A stretch of DNA of 64,000 nucleotides from Symbiodinium natans (Eukaryota; Sar; Dinophyceae; Suessiales; Symbiodiniaceae), in contig CAJNDS010002851.1 of NCBI GenBank assembly GCA_905221605.1, positions 165,001 to 229,000 of the forward strand. Reading direction: 5' to 3'. The notes below the pieces were generated by a model. The model was given only the letters and a program-made list of their open reading frames with translations, was not told where the DNA came from and ran no database searches. Position 1 is the stretch's first letter. Every line of letters begins with the position of its first letter. The position numbers and the translations under genes are program-made. Positions 44,193-54,049 of this stretch are shown in pieces.

Positions 44193-44813
44193 TCAAAAAA
44201 CTGCCCAGCCTCCGACCGAAATGACCAGAACGAATGTGATAGACGAAGTTGATGTGGTGCTGACCGTGGTGCTAGCTGTGGTGCTGACCGTGGTGCTAGC
44301 GGCGGTGCTGGCCGTGGTGCTAGCTGCGGTGCTGGCCGTGGTGCTGACCGTGGTGCTAGCTGCGGTGCTGACCGTGGTGCTAGCGGCGGTGCTGGCCGTG
44401 GTGCTAGCTGTGATGCTGGCCGTGGTGCTAGCCGCGGTGCTGGCCGTGGTGCTAGCCGCGGTGCTGGCCGTGGTGCTAGCCGTGGTGCTGACCGCGGTGC
44501 TAGCCGTGGTGCTGACCGCGGTGCTGACCATCGTCGTGCTCTGGGTTGTGCTCGGAGGGCTTGTAGGGCTGTAGTAGTGATACCCGTCGTGGTACCCGTA
44601 GTAATATCCGGAACGACGGCGTCTACGGCGCCACCGAGCAAGCAAACCAGCATGACGGCTTTGTAACGGCGTCGATGTCGGTGAGATCACTCGTGGCTTT
44701 GCCGGCACAGACGCTTGAAGCAAACAGGTCTGGTCCACATCATTCCTCTCGTCGGCTCTGCATGCGGAGAATGCCCAAAAGAGGCCCCACAGCGCACACA
44801 TGAAATGATGCAT
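44193..44813 (-). CDS. Candidate secreted Thr/Ser/Ala-repeat protein (206 aa)
   Basis: This is the only frame here with ordered protein architecture. Residues 1-20 (MHHFMCALWGLFWAFSACRA) look like a signal peptide cleaved after ACRA. An acidic stretch DERNDVDQTCLLQ follows, then a linker to about residue 55, a basic block ARWRRRRRRS and a Tyr/His/Gly segment (GYYYGYHDGYHYYS). About 110 residues of STTASTAA-type four-residue repeats come next, encoded by a 12-bp minisatellite. A hydrophobic tail (FVLVISVGGWAVF) ends the frame. Signal peptide plus LLQ plus Arg-run and low-complexity layout recalls predicted dinoflagellate secreted proteins, which is from memory. Function unknown. A mucin-like, O-glycosylated surface or secreted protein is possible. 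An alternative start is Met5. Other frames are also open because of the 12-bp repeat, and transcription is unproven. Confidence 0.45.
   Translation of the reverse strand: MHHFMCALWGLFWAFSACRADERNDVDQTCLLQASVPAKPRVISPTSTPLQSRHAGLLARWRRRRRRSGYYYGYHDGYHYYSPTSPPSTTQSTTMVSTAVSTTASTAVSTTASTTASTAASTTASTAASTTASITASTTASTAASTTVSTAASTTVSTTASTAASTTASTAASTTVSTTASTTVSTTSTSSITFVLVISVGGWAVF
44250..44530. repeat. 12-bp coding minisatellite
   Basis: About 23 units alternate GCGGTGCTGRCC and GTGGTGCTAGCY on plus. Unit length is a multiple of three, so copy changes keep the minus-strand frame. Variation is mainly at two or three positions per unit (Ala/Val and Thr/Ser choices). Confidence 0.9.
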
Positions 44814-44959
44814 GGCTGGACACCTTTTTTCCGTTACCTAATACTAAGTAAGCCCCGGGGCGATCTTGGCCTAAGACTGGTGGTCCGGCAGCCTTCCGGG
44901 GCGGCGAGGCTGGACATGAGCAATGGCAATGATTCAACTGGGACCCCTCCGGGCACCTA

Positions 44960-45400
44960 AACAGGAGACCTGTTCAGCTACAAGCAAAACCCAAATGCCA
45001 AAAGGTGCGCGAGTAGCGCGATAGGTCATACAGGTGGTGCCTTGGGCACGCGGGGGGCCTGGAAAGACTCTGGTGAGAACTCTTCTTGCATTCTGTATCT
45101 TTCACATGCTCTCCTGTGTGATGTTGAAATGAGGGATCGAGTTGCCGCGGAATGCGGCCACACCGAATACAGCCTCAACCCTAAACCCAAAGAGCATCCC
45201 AATTTCTAACCCCCCTCCGATTTCCTCCACCTTTGCGAGTCAACTAGAGGTTGATGTGCTACACCTACCATAGTAGGAAGTGGTTGCTACACAACAGAAA
45301 GCTCTGAGGTCGTTGTCTACCAGCAAGGCAAAGTGGACTCTGTGGATGACGAGCTGTTTCATTGCCTTTACCGGAAACCCTAACCCTTACACCCCTAAAC
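44960..45400. other. Segment without recognised gene
   Basis: Upstream flank of the gene candidate. I see no heptads until about 45178 and no recognised promoter motif. Confidence 0.35.
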
Positions 45401-45405
45401 CCTAT

Positions 45406-45476
45406 TTAAGGGTTTGAGGTTAGGGTTAAGGGTTCAGTATAATACTAAACCCTTAACCCTAACCTCAAACCCTTAA
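45406..45476. repeat. Near-perfect 35-bp palindrome made of heptad-like words
   Basis: 45406-45440 (TTAAGGGTTTGAGGTTAGGG and on to GTTCAGTAT) is inverted at 45442-45476 with one mismatch and a single-base spacer. Each arm has three degenerate TTTAGGG-type words. It would extrude as a cruciform or a tight hairpin. Confidence 0.9.
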
Positions 45477-45597
45477 GCGGACAGGCATTCTCGAACCTCG
45501 TCGCTGAGATCCGCCCACCTCGCCTCAAAAAGCGAAGCTTGCGCATCCGGGATTGATTGCTCAGGGTCTCGGAGTGGGGGGGGGCCTAAGTATACTT

Positions 45598-45690
45598 GCT
45601 TAGGGTTTAGGGTTTAGGGCTTAGGGGTTAGGGTTTAATTAGAATTAGGGGTCAGGGCTTAGGGTTGAGGGCAGGGTTAGGGAGTTTAGG
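45598..45690 (+). repeat. Degenerate TTTAGGG array
   Basis: Two or three clean heptads grade into TTAGGGG and CTTAGGG words. Confidence 0.85.
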
Positions 45691-46247
45691 GGTTCACACG
45701 ATGCGCTCAAGACGGAATTTTTATCAGTACGGTGGCTCCCTGCTGAAAATTGTTGGAAACCGTGCTGCTGGTGTGAGGCAGATTGGATAAACAGTGAGAC
45801 AGCGAATGAGCGAGAGGCGAGACAACTGCTACTCAACAAGTCATGCGAACTTTCCTTAGATGACTTTCTGCTTCCTTGTCAGACCGTTTTCAGGTTGTGT
45901 GCAGCCGGGCAGGAAGCAGACGCAATAGCACATGGCCCCTGCGCCCTCATTCCTAAACCCGAAAACCTTGGCACCACAGTTTAAGTTGCCCGCAACAATC
46001 CTCCTAGATAAATCTCCCAACATCACCGGAAAACCCTCAACCCTATCCCCCCCTAAACACAGGAACCCTGAACCCTAAACCCCTAACCCTTAACCCCAAA
46101 CCCTAAAACCCCTAAACCCTCAAACGGCCTTCGATCGAGCTCCTGTCTGAGGGGAGCTCCCGCAGGCCTAGGCCACGAAATCTTGCGTTTCGGGTGGGAT
46201 TCAGGGGCGCCTTGAGGGTTTCAAAAGAGGGGCGAAGAACAAAAGGC

Positions 46248-46375
46248 TTTAGGGTTTAGGGTGTAGGGTGCAGGGTGTAGGGTTTAGGGTTTTAGGGTTT
46301 TAGGGTTTAGGGTTTAGGGTTTAGGGTTTAGGGTTTAGGGTTTAGGGTTTAGGGTTTAGAGGAGGGGGGGGGGGG
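46248..46375 (+). repeat. TTTAGGG array ending in poly-G
   Basis: TGTAGGG and TGCAGGG variants at the left, then about 10 clean heptads to 46360, then a 12-nt G-run (46364-46375). Confidence 0.95.
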
Positions 46376-46639
46376 AGGGAATGAATCTGAGCTCAAGGGT
46401 TTCGGTGCGTTCCAGAGGTTGGAGCTTTGATGTGGCTTGATGCCCAGTGATCAGTTTCTGCTCGGGCAGCTTGTGTGTGCTGTCTGGAACATGTCCCTAA
46501 GGACCCTAAGGACCCTAAACCCTCAACCCTAAACCCTACACCCCAAAGACCGTAGAATCTTCTGAGCCAGCTTGCTTGTCAAGACCAGGAAATCTCGAAC
46601 AAGGTCAACTCAACAGGGCTTTTGCTTCCCCCTCCCTAA

Positions 46640-48385
46640 GCCCTAAACCCTACTCTTCTAAACCCTAAAACGAGAACCCAAAACCCCAAAACCCAACCTC
46701 CCCCCCCCTCCCGCCCCAAAACCTGTACCAAACACCAGGCCCTTGAATTCCAAAGCCCGACAACCTGTACACCCTAAACCCGAAAAACCTCTAAACCAAA
46801 TCCCTACACCCGAAACACAACTAAACCTCACCCCTGCACAAGGCGAAAAAAACAACTTGCTGCAAAACAACCTCAGAGCCCAAACCCTAAGCCTGAAAAC
46901 TTCAAAGATGCCAAAGCAACCTAGACCCTAAAGCCCTAAAGTCAAATAGGGTTAGGGTTTGCGTTTAGGGTCCACCCTAAAGTAACTCTACCCCCTGAGC
47001 CCTAAACTCCAAAATAGCCCTAAGACGCTTACCCTAGACTCCGAAAAGATCGGCGCCCTAGCGGAGGTGGAACTGCTCTCCAAGGAAATGCCCATCGCGG
47101 CGGTACCTCAGGGGTTTAAGGGTTTCTAGGGTTTAGAGCTTCGACGGTAGGAGGAGGAGGAGGTTGCTAATGCTTAAAAGGGTCTAGCGTCGTGTTGATG
47201 GCTTTGTGCTGCGGGCAAATTTCGACTTCAACCCCAAAAGCCTCAAATCATACCTACATCTTCATGCTCCTGAAATTGCACCCAAACTCTATCAGCCCTG
47301 AAACGTTGAAGCCTTGAAGTCCTATAAGCACCAGCCAGTCAACTCTGAAAGCACACAAACTAATCACACAAGTTCTCAGCGTTGAGCCTTCGAAGCGCCA
47401 GAAAAAAGGGGAAAACAAAAACTAAAACATCGTAAACTGTACTTAAAGCCCTCAGGCTCAGGGAGGCAGTGTATAGGGTTCACAGGGCTTAGGTTGTAGA
47501 GCTTTTAGGATTCAGGGTGTATGCGTCAGCAACCCCAGTCGACCGAAAGCCACACTTACCCCCACCCTGCCGCCGAATCAACAAAGTGAATCCTGCTGGG
47601 TAAAAATACTTGGTCAAAGCTCCTACTTCTGAGGGCGGCGTAAGACAAACAAGCCAACTTCCTGCGATTCAGTTCGCGCGCTGAAGCCGTTATTATAGGC
47701 TTCCCCTATACCTCCCGGGACCTCCCGTTGCCGCGTTGGGCATTGTTGAGCTGTTAAGGACTGATTGTTTTCATGGTCGGTCGCGCAGGTTTGGGGTCGA
47801 GAAAAAGGCATGAAACCTAGACAAGCACCATGCGGACTGGGGGCCCCCGCCACTGCACAGATGGAGCCTCGCAATGAGCAGCAGCTGAGCGGATCCCTCC
47901 CTGTTGAGCCGATCGAGGCAAGCCATGAGATAAATTGGGTTTAGGATTTAGGGTGTCAAGGCCCAAAAAGACTAAACGACAGATGCTCTCTCTTTCTGTG
48001 AGACGTGCGCATGCGGTGTGCGACTGCTTGTGTGTGTGGGGGATGGGGCGGAGGGGTGGGCACTGGAGGCGTGCTCCCTAAACCGTAAACCCTATGTTTA
48101 AGGGGCTCAGCCGCCAATAGAAGAACTTTTTGTGTTTTAGCATATTAAACAAACCAAGAGCAAGACGAAAACGACCTCCCCTTCACATTGCTTCGTGCCA
48201 CGGTTCTCGCCAACCAGCTCCTACACCCTGCAACTTCCGGAGGGCTGGGGGGGGTTCTTGGAGACAGAATCGGCTTTCCATTTATGCTACTATGGGCTTA
48301 GGGATTAAGAGTCTTAGCATGATTAGAGGAGCCGCAGAACGAGCGCGACAACTCTGAGGGAGTCGTAGTCTTTCGGAGGTTTGCT
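46640..48385. other. Heptad-poor segment without recognised gene
   Basis: 46640-46960 is decayed CCCTAAA/CCCGAAA text. 46960-48385 is largely free of clean heptads. Frames of 62-83 codons (for example 47623-47874 minus) have no recognisable domain. A TG-rich word lies near 48030. Confidence 0.4.
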
Positions 48386-48390
48386 GGCCC

Positions 48391-48432
48391 CTAAACCCTA
48401 AACCCTAAACCCTAAACCCTAAACCCTAAACT
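48391..48432 (-). repeat. CCCTAAA array
   Basis: Six heptads, 30 bp before a family D element. Confidence 0.96.
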
Positions 48433-48461
48433 TAGGGATTACCAGCTGACCTTGATTGACC

Positions 48462-48560
48462 TTGGGATGTTCTCCCGTACACCAACAGTCCTGAAGAGGG
48501 ATTATGCTGGGGGGTATTAGAACCCCCATTAGGACTGTTAGTATCAGGGGGAAGATCCCA
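48462..48560. mobile_element. TIR element family D, copy 2 (99 bp)
   Basis: The left end TTGGGATGTTCTCCCGTACA, then CCAACAGTCCTGAAG, is inverted on the right as GGACTGTTAGTATCAGGGGG then AAGATCCCA. It matches 25644-25746 in termini, order and length. There is no ORF. Confidence 0.65.
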
Positions 48561-48569
48561 TAACTACCG

Positions 48570-49550
48570 GTCTGACTTCTGAACCCTCCTAGAAGTTTAA
48601 CATTTGGGCTCCTTATTGTAGTCTCTACAAAAACCCAAAAGGTTAAAGTCCTAAGAGCCAGCCAGAAGAAAGCCAAGTCTTCAGAGCGCTCCTAAATGCT
48701 ACAGTCATAAGCGCGAAACACAAGCACGGGGGATTGACTTGGGGGTTTATGCGGCTGGCTCTTTCAGGTACCATCCTTTTTTGAGATTCTGTCGGGAACC
48801 CCCTCCGGTACTGCACAGCATCCTTGTAACAAAACGGAGCCCTCATTGTATATACGATACAGTAGCCTGGAACGACTGAAAGAAAACTCTGCAGAAACAG
48901 TTCGTATGCTACGGTCTACTCCCTAAAACCTAAACCCTATTGTATCGGAGCAGCTTGGCGTGGGGTTTTACTTCGAGGGGCTTGTTCATGGTTTTAAGTT
49001 ATAGCAAGGCTTGTAGGTGCTGAATTCAAAACAATTGAGGACGGCTTCTCCCTGGTATGATGGCTACCACAAGAAGACACAAGTTCGGACAAGTGACCAT
49101 GTGCTTCTGACGAAATATTCTGTGATCTCTGAGGTCGTCAAATTCTCGGGTGAAACAATCGTGGCAGCACTTGCCCGGAGCCATCCGGCTAAGGACCTGG
49201 AGAGAAAACAACCTCCAGACTATCACTATAAGCATCAGGGAGCCCGAAGCCCGAGACATACACTTGAGCTTGCCATGCACGTAATGAGGCCGCGCAGGGA
49301 TGGCAATAAGCGAGACCCCTCACGTCGTCGTCAGCCCGTTCTGAAGCGTACCGATGACCTTCCCCGAGGGTCCACATGTGGAAAGCCTAGACCGTGGACC
49401 CTATTGAGTGTGGTTCAAGGGTTTACGGTGCTGATACGGAGTTAGCTACGCAAGAACGCTGCAGCGTTATGGTTTTGGGGTGTGGCTGATTCCACAGTAG
49501 CACGACAAGCGGACCCTCTGATTTCTCTCCGGAAACAAGGTTGAGCTTGG
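48570..49550. other. Heptad-free island with a 142-codon frame; gene not established
   Basis: The plus frame 49017-49445 is basic (several RR/KR pairs) and unidentified. An 84-codon minus frame overlaps it. About 1 kb without clean heptads makes it a reasonable place to look for exons. Confidence 0.3.
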
Positions 49551-49941
49551 GGTTTAAGGGCTTAGCTTGGCTACCCTAACCCTGAAACTAGGATCCCTCG
49601 TTTTCCAAGGTGTCCCTAAGTCAGGCCAAGTCCAGGGGATTTAAGACTCAAAGCTTCGGGTTTGTGAGCTTGGGGCTTCTTCGTGCTTAGGGGTAGGGAA
49701 CCCTCCCAAGGTCGTGCAACGCCGGAAACCCAAGGAACACACTCCAGGATTGAGTTGAGGGCGGGTTTTGGTTTTGGAGTGCAGGCGGTTCAGGATGTTT
49801 TTGGGGGGCTTGAGGTTTAGGGGCTGGGGTCTATTCTAGCGCCGGGGCCTTGCAGCAGAAGCCTGGCTGCAGGATACGGGAGAGGTTGGGGATTCTTCCC
49901 AGCCCTTGCAGGCCCATACCACACCCCCTCAAGTCTCTGAA

Positions 49942-50054
49942 GCCCTAAACCCTAAGCCCTAAACCCTAAACCCCAAACCCTAAACCCTGAACCCTAAACC
50001 CTGAACCCTAAACCCTAAACCCTGAATGAACCCTAAACCCTAAACCCTAAACCT
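49942..50054 (-). repeat. CCCTAAA array
   Basis: About 15 units with CCCTGAA variants at regular intervals. Confidence 0.95.
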
Positions 50055-50059
50055 AAAGC

Positions 50060-50540
50060 AAACCTAAGGCCGAGATCCCCGAAAACCCGGGAGCCCAAAC
50101 TGGCCCCTTTGAACCCGAATCCCACAAACCCTAAGCCAGCTGCGCCTGCTGCTGCTCGCGGGAGACGTGCGCCTGCTGGCGTTTCAGGTCGGAAAACCTC
50201 GGACGCTGTGTTTATAGGGTTTAGGCTAGCTAGGTGTTCAAGGCTTCGGGCTTGGGGTGTAAACCTAAAAGGGTTGCAGAGTTAAGGTCCAAAGCTTGGG
50301 ATATGGGGATTCCGTCGTAGGGTTAAGGCTGGAGGAAGCTGGAGCTTGGGCAGAAAGGAAGCAAGGGTTTCCGGTCTGGAGACGTAAGCCCTAAAAACCC
50401 ACAAGCCTCAACCCTCTTTGGGTCAGGTCAGTTCGGGTCCTGCGAATTCTTAAGAACTCACGCTACGCCCCAAACCTTCTTGAAGTCTGTCTCTTGCCGG
50501 GCTTTGTGGCTTTGGTAGGAGTGATACTTGGGCCCAAATT
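50060..50540. other. Decayed-heptad segment, no gene recognised
   Basis: Words such as GGGCTTGGGG and CCCTAAAAACC predominate. No open frame is notable. Confidence 0.4.
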
Positions 50541-50545
50541 GAGCT

Positions 50546-50651
50546 GGGGATTCTCGGAAATAGGGGTGCCCCTTAAGTACCCCGAAATAACTATACTCCC
50601 TTTAAAGGAACCCAAACAAGGGTACCCCTATTTTGCGGAAACCCCCAGTTA
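50546..50651. mobile_element. TIR element family C, copy 2
   Basis: The left CTGGGGATTCTCGGAAATAG then GGGTGCCCCTT is inverted on the right as AAGGGTACCCCTATTTTGCG then GAAACCCCCAG. The terminal design matches 10983-11086. There is no ORF. Confidence 0.55.
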
Positions 50652-50752
50652 GGGTCTGGAGTTTTGCTTTAGCTCAAGGTGCAGGGCTTGAAACGTGTGT
50701 GCAGCTCTTACGATGCTAGGGCTCGTTCTGGGCCTTGATGTGCCCTAATTAA

Positions 50753-50790
50753 GCCCTAAACCCTAAACCCTAAACCCTAAACCCTAAACT
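50753..50790 (-). repeat. CCCTAAA array
   Basis: Five heptads. This is the last clean array before a heptad-free stretch that lasts to about 53.9 kb. Confidence 0.95.
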
Positions 50791-50794
50791 GTCG

Positions 50795-51420
50795 AGAGCG
50801 TTGCGACCCATGGGTGCCAGGCCCTTTCTGCAGCTTCTTCAGCTTCTCGCCGTTATCTTCCATGGTCTTGGTGACGCCTGGCAGGGACCCCGCCCTACAC
50901 CCGACACCCATGACATAACTCCACGTGAGAGAATGTACTTCTTCTAGGGCTTCTCGGAATGTTGTTTGAGGAAATACTTTTAGGAATGCTTGGTTCTTGG
51001 TACCCAACATTGGGATGAGGTCTTAGAAGCTAGAATGTGCACCACTTTTCATCCTAATTCCACCCGGGAGCTCCTGAAAAACCCTGGACTGAACCCACCA
51101 TGAACACAACGCATATCTGTTCATCTCTTGCCCTGATTTCGCCCGTCACGCGACATCCTTGAGTGCTCAGAAGACTCTTAGATGAAGAGAGCGCAACTCC
51201 ACTTTGAAATTTTTCCTTCTCTCTGTGCCTTAATCCTCGAGAGCCGAAGTTTGAAAGTACACCCATATCATTCATATTGAGTTTGATATTATGCGATTCC
51301 GATGATTGTTATTTACTTATACACACATACATATATATATATATATATAGTACCCCCCCTCCATATGCCCACACTTTTTCCTCTCAGGTACCATGGTAAA
51401 GTTTAGAGGCTTAGGATTTC
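50795..51420. other. Heptad-free segment, no gene recognised
   Basis: Minus frames of 77 codons (50777-51010) and 73 codons (51054-51275) are unidentified. A TA run lies at 51329-51349. Confidence 0.35.
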
Positions 51421-51464
51421 GACGCCTCCTAGGGCAGCGAGCACGAAAGCGCTCTACTGCACCA

Positions 51465-51715
51465 ATGTTTTAGGCCCAAGACTGCAAAACGCTGTACTGT
51501 CCCAGAAAAACCAGTGTTTTTAGGCAAAAAACTGCAAAAATGCTGTACTGTCCAAAAAAAACCAAAGAAACCAAAGTTTGGAGACCTCCAGGCCCTGGAG
51601 GAGTCCAAGGTCTCCAAACTTTTGGTTTTTTTGTTTTCTTTTTTTGACAGTACAGCATTTTTGCACTTTTTGCCTTAAAAAGATTGGTTTTTTTGGGACA
51701 GTACAGCGCTTTCGA
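51465..51715. repeat. Large hairpin unit 1 of a tandem pair
   Basis: The left arm carries two copies of CTGTACTGTCC followed by AAAAACCA; the right arm carries their inverse (GGACAGTACAG). At the centre (about 51580-51625), AAAGTTTGGAGACCTCCAGG faces CTGGAGGAGTCCAAGGTCTC then CAAACTTT. The arms are about 125 bp. All six frames remain open in places because the arms repeat, so frames of up to 142 codons here are not evidence for a gene. Confidence 0.85.
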
Positions 51716-51995
51716 GGCCTGGGACTGCAAAAACGCTGTACTGTCCCAAAAAAACCAATGCTTTTCGGCCAAAAACTGCAAAAATGCTGTACTGTCCCAA
51801 AAAAACAAAAAAAAACCAAAGTTTGGAGACCTCCAGGCCCTGGAGGGGTCTCCAAACTTTGGTTTTCTTTTGTGACAGTACAGCATTTTTGCACTTTTTG
51901 CATTGAAAAGATTGGTTTTTTGGGACAGTGCGGCATTTTTGCACTTTTTGGCTTTAAAAGCTTGCTTTTTTTGGGACAGTGCAGCGTTTTCGCAG
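51716..51995. repeat. Large hairpin unit 2 of a tandem pair
   Basis: Same layout as the preceding unit: CTGTACTGTCCC at 51736 and 51788, the core palindrome centred near 51843, then inverse copies at about 51874, 51924 and 51975 (the last two with GTACAG changed to GTGCGG or GTGCAG). It has one extra right-arm copy compared with unit 1. Confidence 0.85.
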
Positions 51996-52009
51996 CTAAA
52001 CTCTAATGT

Positions 52010-53160
52010 TTCACGGCATGCCTGATGCTACGACGAGCATCATGCGCACACTTCCTATTAACTTTTATCGGTTCCGAAAAATATTGGCAGGATTCCTATG
52101 AATTCAATAGAGGTTTCCTATATATTTTTATAGGATTCCAATCTATCAAATTGTTTTCGGATAAAAGCTAATAGGAAGCCTATTAGAATGAACCTTAACA
52201 AATCAAAAAGAACGCGGTGGTAATTACTAAGATTAATGGGAACTAATAGGACTCCTATGAAAAAACAAGATTCCTTTAACAAGAACGAATAGGAATCCTA
52301 CTAAATGAGTATGATCCTAAACCAATAGGAATCCGTTTCAAACGGATGAACTCCCTATTAAAATTAATACGAATCCCATTAACATGAAGAAGAACCCGAA
52401 AATTGATAGGAATCTTATTGCATTGGTAGGAGCCTTATTAGAAAATTAGGAACCCTATGAAACTTTGATTCCTATGTAATCAATGAAAGATTCCTACTTA
52501 TTTTCACAGGATGCCAATAAAGTTTCATAGGGTTCCTAATATTTTTAGAAGGCTCCCACTACAGCAATAAGATTCCTATCAGTGTCAGGGCTCTTACTCA
52601 TGTTAATGGGATTCGTATCAATGTTTAATAGGGATCTCATTCGTTTGAGAAGGATTCCTATTGGTTTAGGCTCATATTAATTCCAGTAGGACTCCCATTC
52701 TTTAAGGGTTCACACTCTTTTTTATAGGAGTCCCATTGGTTCCTATTAATTTTAGTAGGGGCCCTCTTCAGTTTATTCGGATCCTATCAAGTATGATTGG
52801 GTTCTCATTAACCTTATTCGGGTTCCTATTCATGTTAATATGCTTCCTATTAACTTTATATACAGTCCGATCAATTTTGATAGGGTTCCTATGGATGTAA
52901 ATAGAGGATTCCTTTTTTTCTGTTTAAAAGATTCCAACCAATTTTTAACTATTTTAATAAGGCTCCTACAAATGTAATATGATTCCTATCACATTTGAAT
53001 AGGGTTCCCATAGAGTGTAATCGAATTAAGGGTTCTCATTCATGTTAAAGGGCTTCCTTTTCATTTTAATAACATTTAATGAATCCTATGAACCCCATTA
53101 AATTTGATAGGAACGCTATTCACATGCATTGGATTTCTATTAAATTCATGGCATGCAATC
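52010..53160. repeat. AT-rich long inverted repeat of AATAGGAATCCTATT-type units
   Basis: The region is clearly AT-richer than the flanks and has no heptads. 52166-52466 is inverted as 52519-52857 with many mismatches and some indels. The correspondence is continuous: CCAATAGGAATCC, CTCCCTATTAAA, ACGAATCCCATTAACATGA, TAGGAATCTTATTGC, GGAACCCTATGAAACTTT. The loop is about 50 bp. Outside the arms, 52082-52143 and 52872-52939 resemble each other in direct orientation. Units of about 25-35 bp are themselves partly palindromic. No frame of note. Confidence 0.8.
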
Positions 53161-53291
53161 CACAATCTCGAGCAAATTGTTCAGGTCACTTCTGCTTGAG
53201 TTTCTATGGGAGTCCCTCCCCCCTTTAAAAACCACCCGCAGGGCGGAACCTAGTATTTTTATCTGGAAACCATGCTGAAGCGTGGGCGCAT

Positions 53292-53313
53292 GGGGGGGGG
53301 GGGGGGGGGGGGG
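53292..53313 (+). repeat. Poly-G tract (22 nt)
   Basis: An uninterrupted run of 22 G, directly followed by TA-rich DNA. Confidence 0.95.
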
Positions 53314-53319
53314 TAGCAT

Positions 53320-53455
53320 ACATATATACATATATACATTATATATATATATATATATTTATTTATTTGTTTAATTATTTATATTTATGTATTTATGTAA
53401 TTGGGTTTTTTTTATATTTATATCTATATTTATATTCATTCTGTATTTATAGTGA
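53320..53455. repeat. TA/TTTA/TTTAT AT-rich tract
   Basis: TATACATA words, (TA)n at about 53338-53357, then TTTA and TTTAT words to 53455. Confidence 0.93.
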
Positions 53456-53709
53456 ATTGAAATCTTGCATTTTCCATATAACATAGTATGTATTGCATGT
53501 TAATGCTCTAACTAACAGTGCAGTGGGGCTGAAACCACCCTAATTTTCGCACATTAGTCACGAATACCAGGTCATGGCGTCCAAGGGAAAGAGACATTGG
53601 AGAGATGCTGTGTGGTTGAACTTAAGGTTTCGGCCATACTTAGGGTTCAAGGTTCAGAACAGAGTCGAAAACCCGAAAGCCCGAGAGCCCGGAGACCTAA
53701 CCCCTAAAA

Positions 53710-53830
53710 CTTGGTAGCCCAGCAACCATATTGCAACAAGTTGAACCCTTTTTGGGGTTGGTTGCTTCTATAAGGGAACCTGTTCACCCCTTAAAAAAGA
53801 GGGAGACGGGTACCTCACTGGGCTACCAAG
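53710..53830. mobile_element. TIR element related to family B
   Basis: CTTGGTAGCCCAG at 53710-53722 is exactly inverted at 53818-53830. The interior has CTTCTATAAGGGAACCTG then CCCCTTAAAAAAGAGGGAGA, matching the family B order. It is 121 bp with no ORF. Confidence 0.6.
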
Positions 53831-53914
53831 AAATCCTACATCCACAGACCCAGAGCACGCCTTCCAGTCTCTGCCGAGCCTTCGTGATGAGAGCTTGGAT
53901 CTGCGACCGCGCTG

Positions 53915-53960
53915 GGTTTAGGGTTTAGGGTTTAGGGTTTAGGGTTTAGGGTTTAGGGTT
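53915..53960 (+). repeat. TTTAGGG array
   Basis: Six to seven heptads. The heptad field resumes here after about 3 kb. Confidence 0.97.
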
Positions 53961-54049
53961 GTTCGGAGCTTCAGGTTGCTAGGGCGAAGTTTTGCAAGGG
54001 TTCAGATTTTTGCAGCTTCAGGGTTTAAGAGCCGTTTTAGGGCTTTAGG

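Noticed and set aside
44153-44653. Alternative frames over the 12-bp minisatellite (APRSAPRL repeat; VVLAVVLT repeat on plus)
   Set aside because: They lack an N-terminal region with independent character; the frame 44193-44813 has a signal peptide and ordered segments.
51470-52006. Overlapping frames of 138-142 codons with repeated GDPSRAWRSPNFGFF-like peptides
   Set aside because: The repetition comes from the hairpin arms; similar frames occur on both strands and shift between copies.
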